From the NCBI RefSeq assembly GCF_041381155.1, contig NC_091142.1, forward strand, positions 36,009,604-36,073,603: a stretch of DNA of 64,000 bases. The letters are read 5' to 3'. Source of the DNA: Argopecten irradians (taxonomy: Eukaryota > Mollusca > Bivalvia > Pectinida > Pectinidae). A program made the position numbers and the translations under genes. Positions 49,501-61,314 of this stretch are shown here, one piece after another. Every line of letters begins with the position of its first letter. Position 1 is the first letter of the stretch. The notes below the pieces were generated by a model, which saw only the letters and a program-made list of their open reading frames with translations, made no database searches and was not told the DNA's origin.

Positions 49501-52500
49501 CCTGCAAATATGCAAGTGGAAATAACAGAATCATACAATCAAAATACCCAGTGAGTACAAACAGCTGTTTTTATGTTTTATATTGATATACTTTATGGTC
49601 AATAACACACGTAGACACACACTCGTTACATAAATTAACGCGTTATCCCTAATGTGTCGTGTGTTAAAAGTATCATGACGTTTATTAGCGATATAAAATA
49701 AAGTCATTTTTGCAGGGTTTTTTTTCGTTAAAGACTAAGTCAATATTTTTTTTAATTGAAATGATTTTTTTTTATTTCCGATACTATAAAAATAATTATG
49801 ATAATCGAGTCTTAATCTGTGATCTTGCGCAGTATTCCATACCAAGCGATAAGTCACGCGCAAAAATACAACAATCGCTATAAGTAGTCAAATAGGTAAA
49901 CTTAATGAAAGTAAAAATGAGGTCCAAAGTACATTAAAAACTAGATTTCGTATTTGATGACATTGTTCGAATGTTTCTATTACTGAATAATGTGATATAA
50001 TGTTACGTTTTCCTGATACATTGGCGTTAACGCAATTAGCAACATCACTTTTCTATTATTGTATCGTTGTTTTTTAAGCAATATAATGTTATAATAGTTG
50101 CATTCTTTATGTGTTTATTTTTAATCGGGATGCAATATTCAAAAAATTACCTTTTATCGTTAACGTTTATGCATTTATAATATATAATAAAGACTAATGC
50201 ATCACGTTTGTCATTATGAATTAGCAGTTTTAGTCTGACTAACCACCATGTGGAAAAGATGCGTATTACACATCTACTTGGACATAACAAAGGGCAAGTG
50301 TGACACAGGTGTTTTACTCGGTTAACGTAGTAAATTGTCATCCATCAATCATCAGAATAACTTACACTTGCTTTATTCTGTATTTAAATATTACAGAGTT
50401 ATCTATCCTTGTGGTTAGTGTATTGATTGTGATGTCATGTGTTTGCGAGCGTAACGTCATATTATTTGTAGAAAACGACGGAAATTGCGCCCATAAAATA
50501 ATGACGTCACAATGGATACAGACCCGCAAAGGAGCTAATATTCAAAGACCTATTAGACGGTTATAGGTTATGAGTTATCGTTAATTGGCAGCTTTAATTT
50601 GTGTTTTTTTTTCTTATATCTGTTTTTTTGTTTTTGTTTTAGGAATCGGGAACTCCGGAGCAGACATTGCTGTGGACATCAGCCACGCGGCATCACAGGT
50701 AGGCTTCTATTGTCTTTAATCAACGGTATATCTATGGATGGACAAGATACTTCCTTTTGAGTACGATTACAGAATTATATTTCAATCAGCTCAAACACAT
50801 GTACACATTTTGTCGAACGAATATTATAATCACTTTGTCGTTTTTAAAATCAGTATATCTTTATTTTTTATCTTCGTAACTCTGAAAAAACACATTTCCA
50901 TGTTAGGATTTATGACTTGGATCTGAAACAATCTAAGCCGTTGACTGGAAAAAAATCTGATCAATAAAGTATTTTTTAAGTTTTCAGATTAAAAATGAAA
51001 AAAGATAGATAGATTAGTTTCAGTTGTCTTGTTGTGCTATTATAAGGTATTTCATTAGATTTGTAGGATCACATCATCCTATTACAGTAGTCAATGTGAA
51101 ATGTTCTATATTTAGAATGTAGAGTCAAAGATAGCATCCGGTTCTGTGATAAGAAAGAAATTTCAAGAAAATTGTTGTACCCAAATAGCATGTATCACAT
51201 CACTTTTCTATCTTTTTTAAGGATTTCTCTGTATTATCATAACATCACGTCTTAATGGTGCTTACAAGTTAACGTAAAAGAAAATAACAAAATGGAGTAT
51301 TACGTCTTAACATCTATATCGTAATAAGGACTTGACACACAACTTGTTATTGTTATTCTGTTCGGTTTGAACGCCTTGTGGTTTTCCTAGTTTTTCACTA
51401 CAATGTTTTTGATGTTTTGCTTTTATTTCAACTTGTTTATGAATAGTTCTCCGATATGTGACATTGTCGGGTACTGTCATTGACAAGATACTCGGAGTAT
51501 ATGTAAACTAAATTTTATTTGTTTCAAGGTGTTTCTTAGCACCAGAAGAGGGGCCTGGATTATAAACAGAAAGGGGTTTTGGGGACTTCCGGCGGATGCC
51601 ATGGCTAACAGTAGATTTGCGTTCATGTTACCAAAGAGCGCTCTGCAATGGGGAGTCGAGAAAATGTCCAATTTCAACTTCGATCACAAGAAATACGGCA
51701 TCAAACCGACAAACAGGTGAAAATTCCCAGATCATACACGATGTATTTCCCTTATTACACAACTGCTACTTTTTAAGCCGTCAATTCAACATAATGGATT
51801 GTTTTTCTAGTCATAGAAATACACACCATCACTGTCACTGCCGTTAATATCTTGGAATTAACAATGTGCTCATAAATTGGCACATAATTCCCGAATATCA
51901 CTTACCTCTGGAGCTTATTTTAAGCTTACAATTGTTTATTAATAAGGTAATGACTTTTGTTTTTATTACTATAGAGCGTTGCAGTCACATCCGACTATAA
52001 ACGACGAACTCCCACTTCGCCTTCTGACCGGAAGTATCAAGATCAAACCAAACGTCCGACAATTTTCAGCCGACAAAGTCTCTTTTGAGGACGGGAGTTC
52101 AGAACAGATCGACACAGTTGTTTTTGCCACGGGTTACAACTACACTATACCAATCGTGGACGAATCCATCACGAGGGTGAAGGATAATGAAACGTGTCTC
52201 TACAAGTTTATGTACCCCCCTCACCTGAAGCACCCTACCCTTGGTATTATTGGACTCGTGCAGGCGATCGGAGCTGTTATGCCAATATCGGAGATACAGT
52301 GTCGATGGTATGCTAGAGTCATAAAAGGTAAGGTTTATTTATATTTAGACTATCATAACGAATCACAACTAAATATTAAGTCCTGTTCTCCCTTATTATA
52401 TATTATTAAAGTATCCTTTTTCTACTGACTGGAACTTTACATCGGGCTATTTAATTGTTTGCCAAATACAACACAACAATTATTTACTTTAAAGTAGCGA

Positions 52501-54825
52501 ATTGGCAGAAGAATGTAAATAATTTTCACTAATCTGAAGTTAGTAATGTAAATAATTTTCACTAATCTGAAGTTAGTACATTTCATTTTAATGGTCACTA
52601 ATCTGAAGTTAGTACATTTCATTTTGATGGTCACTAATCTGAAGTTAGTACATTTCATTTTGATGGTCACTAATCTGAAGTGAGTACATTTCATTTTGAT
52701 GGTCACTAATCTGAAGTTAGTACATTTCATTTTGATGGTCACTAATCTGAAGTTAGTACATTTCATTTTGATGGTCACTAATCTGAAGTTAGTACATTTC
52801 ATTTTGATGGTCACTAATCTGAAGTTAGTACATTTCATTTTGATGGTCACTAATCTGAAGTTAGTACATTTCATTTTGATGGTCACTAATCTGAAGTTAG
52901 TACATTTCATTTTGATGGTCACTAATCTGAAGTTAGTACATTTCATTTGATGGTCACTAATCTGAAGTTAGTACATTTCATTTTGATGGTCACTAATCTG
53001 AAGTTAGTACACATTTTGATGGTCACTAATCTGAAGTTAGTACATTTCATTTTGATGGTCACTAATCTGAAGTTAGTACATTTCATTTTGATGGTCACTA
53101 ATCTGAAGTTGTACATTTCATTTTGATGGTCACTAATCTGAAGTTAGTACATTTCATTTTGATGGTCACTAATCTGAAGTTAGTACATTTCATTTTGATG
53201 GTCACTAATCTGAAGTTAGTACATTTCATTTTGATGGTCACTAATCTGAAGTGAGTACATTTCATTTTGATGGTCACTAATCTGAATTTGATTTGTACAC
53301 TAATCTTCGTTTTGATGGTCACTAATCTGAAGTTAGTACATTTCATTTGATGGTCACTAATCGAATTAGTCATTTTAGTTTGATGGTCACTTATCTGAAG
53401 TTAGTACATTTCATTTTGATGGTCACTAATCTGAAGTTAGTACATTTCATTTTGATGGTCACTAATCTGAAGTGAGTACATTTCATTTCGATGGTCACTT
53501 ATCTGAAGTTAGTACATTTCATTTTGATGGTCACTAATCTGAAGTGAGTACATTTCATTTTGATGGTCACTTATCTGAAATGAGTACATTTCATTTTAAT
53601 GGTCAATTTGATTTGGTCTTTCATCCCCTCCTGTGACTCGCCTACACAGGGTTATAAATTTGCATCTATTTCATGTTTATTGTATAAGCCCCTAGGTATG
53701 AAAGCCTTATTATGATGTCACAATGCTTATATGATTTTTAGTGCATTATAACGTCATTAAAAATGGCGCACTCAAGGGAGGAAAGCGGTTACATATGTTA
53801 CTGACACTTCGGATGGTCTATCTAATATCCTTCATACCATCATATTAAAGTCATATACTTTTTGTGAATTGTAGAGGGAAAATGTGTAAAATTATGCACA
53901 GACTCGCAATAGACAAAGAAATCACATTTCTGTTATTCTTAGGACAATGCAAGTTACCATCAGAAGAAGAAATGATGGCTGACATCGCACGCAAAAGAGA
54001 GACGGTTGCCAGTGGTTACTATACAGCCAAACGTCACACAATCCAGGTAAGCTTACTATCTTAATATGTTATATAGGAGCCAAGTTCTTCAATCTGATTT
54101 GAGAGCTTGATGCTTAATGTTCTTCAAAGGGCGTGGTTGAAATATGTTGATATGTCATGGGTTGATGATATTGATGTTAAATAATCTTTCCAAAATAAGT
54201 CTTATGGTTATAATATGTGTGGCACTTTACTGCTTAACTAGCAGTCATTTTAATAGTTGTATGTTTTCCCATCCTTATATATAAAGATGCAAATCATTCG
54301 GCTACTTTTACCAAGCATTTATATTTCAAATTTTATTTTATATTTTAACAGACATTCTGGATAGACTATATGGACGATGTCGCTTCACAATTTGGCGCTA
54401 AACCAAACTTATGTCGGATGCTTTATGAAGACCCGTATTTGGCCATCAACTGTATATTTGGCCCCTGTCTACCAGCACAGTATCGTATTGAAGGTCCAGG
54501 GAAATGGAATGGTGCTAAATCATCCATCCTTAATGCAATGGGCCGGTACAGTGCCTCTATGAAATCAAAGGTCATGCCAAAGAACCATAACTCCGGGTCC
54601 GTAGATATAAACAGCAGTTCTACTGAAACGCAGTCCACTGACATCTGGTCCTATGTAGGGATCAGAAAAAGTTGCTCTGCGTTGACACTAAACAAGAACA
54701 ATAATTCATCTCTGAGAGCAAATGTCCCTAGCGTTATTTGTATTGGTGGTCTGCCAACCTTTCTGAAATCCTTTTACACACTATTTATTGTCATGTTTCT
54801 GTTCTTTTGTATGTGTCTTGTTTGA
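46594..54825 (+). CDS. Flavin-containing monooxygenase (FMO), complete, six exons
   Basis: Exons are 46594-47167, 50643-50698, 51529-51716, 51975-52327, 53943-54046 and 54352-54825. All introns are GT-AG and phases join (1, 0, 2, 1, 0), giving 582 residues. The protein oxygenates nitrogen- or sulfur-containing substrates with FAD, NADPH and O2. FAD motif GAGCSG is at 8-13, the ENDIGGLW segment at 33-40, the FMO signature FHGQTMHTHSY (FxGxxxHxxxY) at 167-177, the NADPH motif GIGNSGAD at 192-199 encoded by the 56-bp exon 2, and ATGY at 324-327. The N-terminus has no signal peptide, since the Rossmann fold starts at once. The C-terminal ~22 residues are hydrophobic (FLKSFYTLFIVMFLFFCMCLV), the ER-membrane tail typical of animal FMOs. 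Length exceeds the usual ~530 because of a Ser/Asn-rich insert at about 490-550. Start: first ATG after the TATA box, with AAAATG context. Which FMO paralogue it is cannot be told. Confidence 0.95.
48057..48404 (+). mobile_element. MITE family M1, copy 3 (in FMO intron 1)
   Basis: It begins AAAGATGTCCCATCGCCGAC and ends with a CACCGGAGCAT end that matches the inverted terminus. The interior shares GGTGCATGTGCAATCAGTAC, TTTCAATGGTGGTAATG and TTTTTGATAGAGAAAAATACC with the other copies. No ORF. Confidence 0.65.
49081..49278. mobile_element. Short MITE with TCGCGAAAAT ends (family M3)
   Basis: The left end CACCGTAGACGGTTGTTTTC and right end GAAAATAACCGGCAATGCGG are imperfect inverted repeats of ~24 bp. 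The interior repeats the motif (A/T)CGCGAAAA. Related fragments appear at 54955-55145. Non-coding, inside FMO intron 1. Confidence 0.55.
52328..53942 (+). other. FMO intron 4
   Basis: Donor GTAAGG, acceptor ATTCTTAG. Two thirds of the intron is the 36-bp tandem array. Confidence 0.85.
52511..53606. repeat. 36-bp minisatellite in FMO intron 4 (~30 units)
   Basis: Unit: ACTAATCTGAAGTTAGTACA plus TTTCATTTTGATGGTC. The first two units carry a variant spacer (ATGTAAATAATTTTC). Units at 53280-53400 are damaged by small deletions, and the rest are nearly identical. Each unit has the small dyad ACTAA-TCTGAAG-TTAGT. A unit length divisible by three makes long spurious frames on both strands. Confidence 0.95.
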
Positions 54826-54954
54826 ACGCCAAGTTTTGAAATTCTTCAGAAGAAACTGTCCCTATATTTCTGTGTTTAGTGATTGTCTATGATTTGACTT
54901 GATACACAGTTGTGTTACCTATATCAACAGATATAGAATTTCGTTATACCAAGT
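54826..54954 (+). other. FMO 3' flank
   Basis: No AATAAA was seen within about 100 bp of the stop, so the polyadenylation site of the FMO transcript is not assigned. Confidence 0.3.
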
Positions 54955-55145
54955 ATCGATAATTTTCGCAGGAATATATTTGCAATATCGCGGTACATTG
55001 TTGTGGTCGCGACAATTTGGTTCATAAAACAATAAGTACATACTCTTACATGTCGATAACTCAATTTGAATCGCTGAAATTAAATTTTCTAAGTTTAAAT
55101 GCAAATAGTGAAATTTTACTCGAGAAAATAACCGACTGTACAATG
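54955..55145. repeat. Diverged fragment related to M3
   Basis: It starts TCGATAATTTTCGCAGG and ends GAGAAAATAACCGACTGTAC, with ATCGCGGTAC and GTCGCGAC inside. This resembles the M3 element at 49081 but is more decayed. Confidence 0.35.
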
Positions 55146-57533
55146 ACATTATTCCTGGATTTGATATAATGCTTGAGATATTATGATTTGATCAGCTTGA
55201 AACTCCAGCTCGTAAGCACACAAACAGTATTCATGTGCTTTTCTCAATCTTGTTAAATTCTTAAATTACTTTCCCCTTCATTAACCGTCCTTTTCATGGA
55301 TTTTTTTATGAACACTATTGAAGTCCAAGAGTGCTGTATTAAAATAATTAACTGTATTCAATTTGTTTTCTTTGAATCATCCCTCTGTATTCCTTTCCCG
55401 TAAACTGACGGGTTAATTCATGTGTTCTTTCGTGTTGTAGACATTAAGCAATACAATTGCACATACCTAAAATGGGATAAATGCTCTCTGAAAAAACTCA
55501 TGTGTTAAATTTCTACCTTGGTGGTGTGATGTATTCTGTAAATTGACAAACATGTCCTATGCATAATTTTACTAGGTATCTAACAACTGTCTGCTTTCAG
55601 TATTGTGTTCGAGCTTAAATGTCTTGATGTTGTTAAAGTAGGTATTTTTGATGTGCTAACTAGTGTTTTACATTGCTTAGATATAATAGTTAAAACTATT
55701 TTTTTTGTTAAGTTCGGTTATTACTTTTTGTTGATTTGGATGGTTGGTGTTTTCGTTATTGTTTTATTCCTTGGGTTAATATTGTCATTATCACACGCAA
55801 TGTTGATTACTTCTTGTACTAGGGTTATTTAGGATATAAACACGTATATCGTATTCTTTCAAAAAGAGGGGAAAAAACACATACATTTTATTATCAATGG
55901 TTTTCGTATAAATTTGAGAATTGTCCCGTATCAAATACGACAGCATTCTGTACATTATTTTAATTAAAGGGGTCAATTTTTAACGTTACCTCACGCAGCA
56001 TAATCGAATTTATTTTTTCAGTTCACTTTTGAAAATTTCGTTGATGTTTAAAATTCGCAGGTTTTAGTGAAAATGTGAATGTAACATGTAGTGAAAAATA
56101 AACCATCCGCGAAGTGTAACCGTTATACAGTGTATTTTAGAACACGTCGAACCTTATACAATACTCAACAGAATTAAGGCTTTTATCTCATAATGCATCA
56201 TACATTAATGTTTTTTATACCTTAAAAACTAACGCTATTATTTTTTTATTATCAAACTTATGTTATAATAATTCATATATAAAACTATATTCACGATATT
56301 CCACTAGTTCTTACAATAGATATTTGATAAAGCAGCTTTGCTTTTGATACATGTTTCTATAAAGATTATTTAATCAAATTTACATTTTTATGATATTCAC
56401 GATATCTCATCTGATCTTTCATTATATATCGCTTTGGAATTGTCCTCTCAAAGGAACAAGTAGCTGATGCTGTCCTATTGATTTGTATTACTAAGGTTAT
56501 CGGAGTTCTCTAAGCATTTATTTCTGTAATCGCTTAAATCATATAACATATTTAACGGCAATAATTGGTGCAACTTATTATCATAACGGTGATCGATATA
56601 TAACATTTTAATCGCCTTCAATTAAAAGTCTTTTTCTTTTTCGTTTTACACCAATCTATCATGCTGACAATTTGATATACTGTAAACACAAAACTTAGCG
56701 CAAAAAAGATTAGCGCGCTGATGAATTTGCGCATAATAAATTGTTCTACAATCACTATAAAAACGATTTCCAGAAAATAAAAATTGCGTATTCATATCAT
56801 AGCACTAAAATACGTTTCACTAGGTTATGTACGTTAAAAAACCTTAAGTGTAAATGTTAATTAACATAATTTTACATCGCATAATCCGCATGATATCCAG
56901 TGATTGTGCCCGTATAATATTTCTGCATACATCACCAGTGCCTCTCTAGTCACTATGACCTGAAGCGATTTTCATTAGCGTTGCTGGGCAGGAAATCCAT
57001 TGTTACGTCATGAGAGAAACAATAAAGTGACGTCAGAGCTTCAAGGACGCCGGGAAAAGACGACTTGTGGTGTATTTTTGCATAGATTTAATTAACATGA
57101 GAGTCATCAAATTGTAGGTTAATTTGTGTGGTTTTTTTTCATATGAAAATTTATAAAACACCTCTCGCCAAGGCTCGTAAAAAACAAAAAATTCTTTATC
57201 TCCTAACGTAAAATCATATATGAAATGAACACTCACCTAAGATCCTATGTATCCAGTATATTTTTCTAAGCTAAGTGTATCTGTATTTTACACATTGTAT
57301 ACTGTGCCATATTTACATTAAACTGTTATTAAATACTCATTGGTTGTCTTTTTCAACTTATGTAGATATTTATTATGCAATACAGATAAACGCAAAGCAA
57401 TCCTTTTGATGTATTTTATTATGGGAATGATGGGATATATATTGTAAATATAAAAAGCACTTTTGGACGGAAAAGGAAGGTTATTTCGGAATTAAATAGT
57501 AATCCATTTGGAAAGTCGGTTAGTATTATTCAA
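55146..57533. other. Intergenic, no supported gene
   Basis: AT-rich spacer between the FMO gene and the PLD-like gene. Further faint CGCGAA/TTAGCGC motifs at 56.05-56.15 and 56.68-56.76 kb may be old M3-like remnants. The hydrophobic open frame at 55605-55832 is not supported. Confidence 0.4.
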
Positions 57534-57924
57534 AGGCCCTGTACTTTTTACGAAACGACTTTTAATTTTCAAAGTGAGACTGTAAAACGTGAATGATAAT
57601 TTGTCGAGTTGCAAAAGCTATACTCTTACCGTTAATACTACAATTATCTATACCTTCTGAACAATTAAATCACAATAAATATAATGTCAATTTTTATAAT
57701 GCGAGTCGCGTTATGTTGTCGGTCGTTGTCCTAATTACCACACGTGAGCTGACGATCACTGCGCCAGACGACAAAACAGCAAAATGAATCTCCAAATCTT
57801 GCATTTGTTTCGTGTCATAACCTCATACAAGGGGATCGATATAAGTTTTATTAAATTATATATGTACATGTAATTGCTTTTAAGAAACTTTGGATGTTTT
57901 TTTTATCGGAAAAGTAGTGGGCCT
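57534..57924. mobile_element. MITE family M2, copy B
   Basis: Co-linear with copy A over the full length: CGACTTTTAATTTTC, ACAATTAAATC, CGATCACTGCGCCAGA and TAAGAAACTTTGGATG all have counterparts. Ends are AAGGCCCTGTAC and GTAGTGGGCCTT. The TTAA flanks are no longer recognisable, so this copy is older. It sits between the FMO and PLD-like genes. Confidence 0.7.
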
Positions 57925-58547
57925 TGAAGTATATCTCCCTCATAACTACGATTTTCTACGTCGTAATTACTGTTAACCACTTTTCTCGTATTCAATAATT
58001 TCAACGTATTGGCTAACATATAAATTCATCATCAACTTACTTTTACCGATAATTGTGCATTCATGTATAGTAACGTCTTAAAAATTCACAGAACATTTGA
58101 TTACGTGTTTGAGCTCTCGATAACTAAAGTGGTTTACAGAAATGCAGTAAGTACGATATGGTGAGTAAACATTACGACATATCAAGTCATAAGATACGAA
58201 ATAAAAGCTACATCATGTTGCACTTACTGGCTTTCGTACTCTATAATATCGTAAGATCCGAAAAATAATATCATTATGAGGTCAGACGAATTATCGATAT
58301 CATTTGAGAAAAGATCGAATGCATTAATAATAAAGAAAAATGTAACATTGCACATTAATCAACTTATCAAATTTTAAACTACATCGATGGATTATATATT
58401 GGTAGCTGCAATACGATCGACTTCATCTCATAAATACATTTATAATAAAGAATAAATGTAACATTGCACATGAATCAATTTATCAAATTGAAGACTACAT
58501 ATATAGGTTATAAATTGGTAGCTGCCGTACATAAAGAATATAAAATG
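57925..58547. other. Spacer and 3' flank of the PLD-like gene
   Basis: Contains a short duplicated segment (ATAATAAAGAATAAATGTAACATTGCACAT-type, copies near 58328 and 58442, about 110 bp apart). No gene. Confidence 0.4.
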
Positions 58548-60029
58548 TTATTCAATTTGTATATTATTAAGAAACCTTTCTTCAAACTCAGGTTTTGTCA
58601 TAGAGGAATAACAGACTGTTTCGTAATTATTGTGATCAAAATGATGACCCTGAAAGTTAGCACTCGTAATTAAAACTTGGGCAGTTTTAGACCTGACACC
58701 AGCCGCAAACTTTCCATGAAATGTTGACTTAGGATTGGTTATTTTACTCATCACGTGATCTCTGACGTAGCTTCGATACTTTGGAGAGAATGCATCAGTG
58801 ACTGCCTTAATTAATGACGCATAAGCTTCGGGATCATCAGGCTTGTAACCAGGACCAAACTTCCAGTACGGAATGAACTTCGGAGGATTTTTTTTCGGAA
58901 CCTTCACGTTTGCGATTTCCCTGACGTAGATTGCATTCAAATTGGCAGTTGACTGATTGTCAAGGGCGAAAAAGCAGATTTCAAGTAGACGCTCGATGTC
59001 CATAAATGGTGTGACTATGTAGACTTCTGTAGACGACTCCGAAAACCAACGCTGGAGAAGGGACTGCCATACGGGGTATATGTCTGTTCGTCCGTTCACA
59101 AAACGACCGATAGATATTTCCTCTGGTGTCTTAATTACTCTCGTCTCCTGAAAAAGTATCGAACTGAATTAATGCGTTACGTTAGCATTTTGATGTAAAT
59201 GAATTATAGTATCATTATATTTTATATTCCTGAAAAATAATCTTAAGCAGATACAAGTTTGATACAAGTGTCTCAGTCGACTAAATGATTGTGAGAAATG
59301 GCATTGCTTTTTATCTCACGATTCAAACACTTACAACTCTCAAATTATGTCGAAAAACATCATGTTCCCGATCTGAAGTCCAACGACAACAGTTTAATAC
59401 TCAACAGAACTACTTAATTGAATTCAATGAATAGCAGCAGGTCGATTGAAACAATCTTCATCGACTAATGCTGATACATCCGTCATATCGAGTAATAGTT
59501 TATTGTATATACTAGCGAATCAATCTGCCTTATAAATGTGAATACAGATCTTACATTGATATGAAACGATATTGCGATAGAAGAGAGGTAACTCGTGAAC
59601 ATTGATATCCCGACGTAATGAATGGACATGAAACAAAACTTGATTTGATAATACAATGTAAAGTAATGGAACCTCAATAAGTGAATTGATTTGGTATGGA
59701 GAGTAGGGAACATTTCATTTGCAGGAGGCATTTACATATCAATTAATTTGTGATATGCACAATTTCTAACCAAACTTTTTCTAGGGAAAGAGTAACGCCA
59801 GGACACATTGGACATTTGTGTAAATGAAAGGAAACAACATTCTTAGTTACCTGGATGGACATATTTACGCTTCTGTTACCATCAATTCTGAAACATCCAT
59901 TTGACAGACAGGTATACATTTAAACGAAACAAACTTACTTCCGAGGAGGCGTTGTCTTGTGTTTCTCTTTTCTTCGATTTAACCACCACCTTGGTGTCAG
60001 TGGTATCGTCTGCTTTCCTTTTTGGCGGC
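58548..60029 (-). CDS. Phospholipase D-like (HKD domain) protein, last two exons
   Basis: On the minus strand the exons are 60029-59939 and 59147-58548. Donor GTAAGT follows 59939, and acceptor TTTTTCAG precedes 59147. The junction is phase 0 and the frame is open to the stop at 58550-58548. The first exon encodes a Lys/Arg- and acidic-rich linker (PPKRKADD...VVVKSKKRE) that could act as a nuclear localisation signal. The second carries a PLD-type domain: strand VYIVTPF, then HGKF with the H-x-K pair, and ITSANFQGHHF, where S-A-N follows as in HKD enzymes. Only one HKD half is in the window, so the protein may have an earlier one or work as a dimer. Activity (lipase, nuclease or phosphodiesterase) cannot be decided. 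An ATG-less frame begins at 59099 with GTG inside the exon and is not a start. Upstream exons are unresolved. Confidence 0.7.
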
Positions 60030-60040
60030 CTGATAAATTA

Positions 60041-60137
60041 GGTTTATCGAATTATTAAATGAGATAAATTAGCGTTATGATAACTCGTAGCTACGTAATA
60101 TGGAATTTATCTATCTCATTAAATAATTCGATAAACC
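60041..60137. repeat. Inverted repeat beside the PLD-like exon
   Basis: GGTTTATCGAATTATTAAAT at 60041 pairs with the inverted copy ending 60137 (ATTAAATAATTCGATAAACC). The arms are ~30 bp with few mismatches, and the spacer is 33 nt. It begins 12 bp upstream of the 60029 acceptor (in transcript order), so in pre-mRNA it forms a hairpin next to the splice site. Confidence 0.8.
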
Positions 60138-60814
60138 ACTCGCCTAAAGGCTCTTGGCATATCAAATTACTGAAGTCGTTCAATAAATCTCATATAAAAT
60201 AGCCACTCATGCAAGGTCCTCTATATCTATATCTTAATAATGGCGAAAGATTCTACTTCTAATTGCTGTTTCATCGAATCTTTTGTCACATGATATAATT
60301 CAAATATTTAAATAAAACGTGGTATATTTGATTTGCGTGTGAGAGAAAAAAAGGGTTAAAATCGTAATGGTAAAATGGGTGTACCATATAAAAGGCATTT
60401 AATGAATTACTGCCTTAGTATTCAAAATGTCAATTCTAAATTGATATCATGAGAAAACTGCCCCATATTCAATATTTATGTCAAACATGTATCCTTTCAA
60501 AGTCACGTATAATACCTTTTCAGCAAACCCTTATTCAGTGCCAAGTACGTTTTCAGTGTCAAAAATGTTTTCAATGGAAACGCATAAGAATATATTATAC
60601 ACAAAATGTAAATCAATAAGGACAACAAAACACTTTTGAACTGTGTAATACTGAAAAGAAAAGTATTTGTATGACGTAAATGCCGATGAATAGGTTGAAG
60701 TGAAAAGAAAAAAAATAGAAGTGAAAGAAAAGAGTTTCTATTGACTTGTCACTTGTTTACTGTGTTGAATATATTATGAGTGACTGTATTAAATCATTAC
60801 ATGATAAAACTTAC
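60138..60814. other. Probable intron of a minus-strand gene
   Basis: AT-rich, without a supported exon. An exon of length 3n+1 would be needed here if the 60815-60842 candidate belongs to the PLD-like gene. Confidence 0.3.
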
Positions 60815-60842
60815 CATACTTATGATAAATGCTTAACACAGA
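60815..60842 (-). other. Possible 28-nt micro-exon
   Basis: Minus strand: acceptor ATGTTTCAG, then SVLSIYHKY plus one base, then donor GTAAGT. Strong splice signals around a short open stretch. It joins in phase with the 61243-61314 candidate but not with the 59939-60029 exon. Confidence 0.3.
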
Positions 60843-61242
60843 CTGAAACATTATACATTGTAAATTATAAAGACATGGTATCTAGTCTATTTTAGTTCAT
60901 TTTAATTTGATTCAGATATTGATGTTCGTCTTAAAGCACGAATTCATTTTCCTGTTCAAATTAAATGAACTTAACATATGAATTGATTATTGATTAGCAA
61001 GGCATACCTGTACACATGTTTCAGTGTATCTTACGGGAAAGAAATGATGTCAAGAATTTAGTAATTTTGTTTCACAGATAATCTCGAACTCTCGTTATTC
61101 TATTTTACACTGTATTACCCTGTCAGGATTTCTATTTATTTAGACAAAAAGCAAATTTGCGTTACATGCTATTATTGTCACAATAAATGTCCATTTCTTT
61201 AATATAGATACCAATTTTGTAAGATTTAAGTATTGTACTTAC

Positions 61243-61314
61243 CCCATATTGTGATAACGTCTGCTGCCTGCCTACATTTAATAATGCAATAAACATACTC
61301 ACATCTCTATACCC
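61243..61314 (-). other. Possible 72-nt coding exon
   Basis: Minus strand: acceptor TGTTTTGTACAG, then 24 codons (GYRDVSMFIALLNVGRQQ...SQYG), then donor GTAAGTAC. The only open frame is phase 0 at both ends. Likely an upstream exon of the PLD-like gene or of another minus-strand gene. Confidence 0.4.

Larger units (their letters stand above)
47168..50642 (+). other. FMO intron 1
   Basis: Donor GTAAGT, acceptor TTTTGTTTTAG. It contains two miniature elements (48057-48404 and 49081-49278). The rest is AT-rich without exons. Confidence 0.85.

Noticed and set aside
52437-53373. Repetitive frames of 84-169 residues (NFRLVTIKMK-type) in both orientations
   Set aside because: They are read from the 36-bp tandem array in an FMO intron, which is a multiple of three without stops. 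Splice sites of the FMO gene place it in the intron.
59097-59099. Start codon of the PLD-like protein at 59099
   Set aside because: The codon is GTG, and the frame continues upstream to a canonical acceptor and joins the preceding exon in phase.
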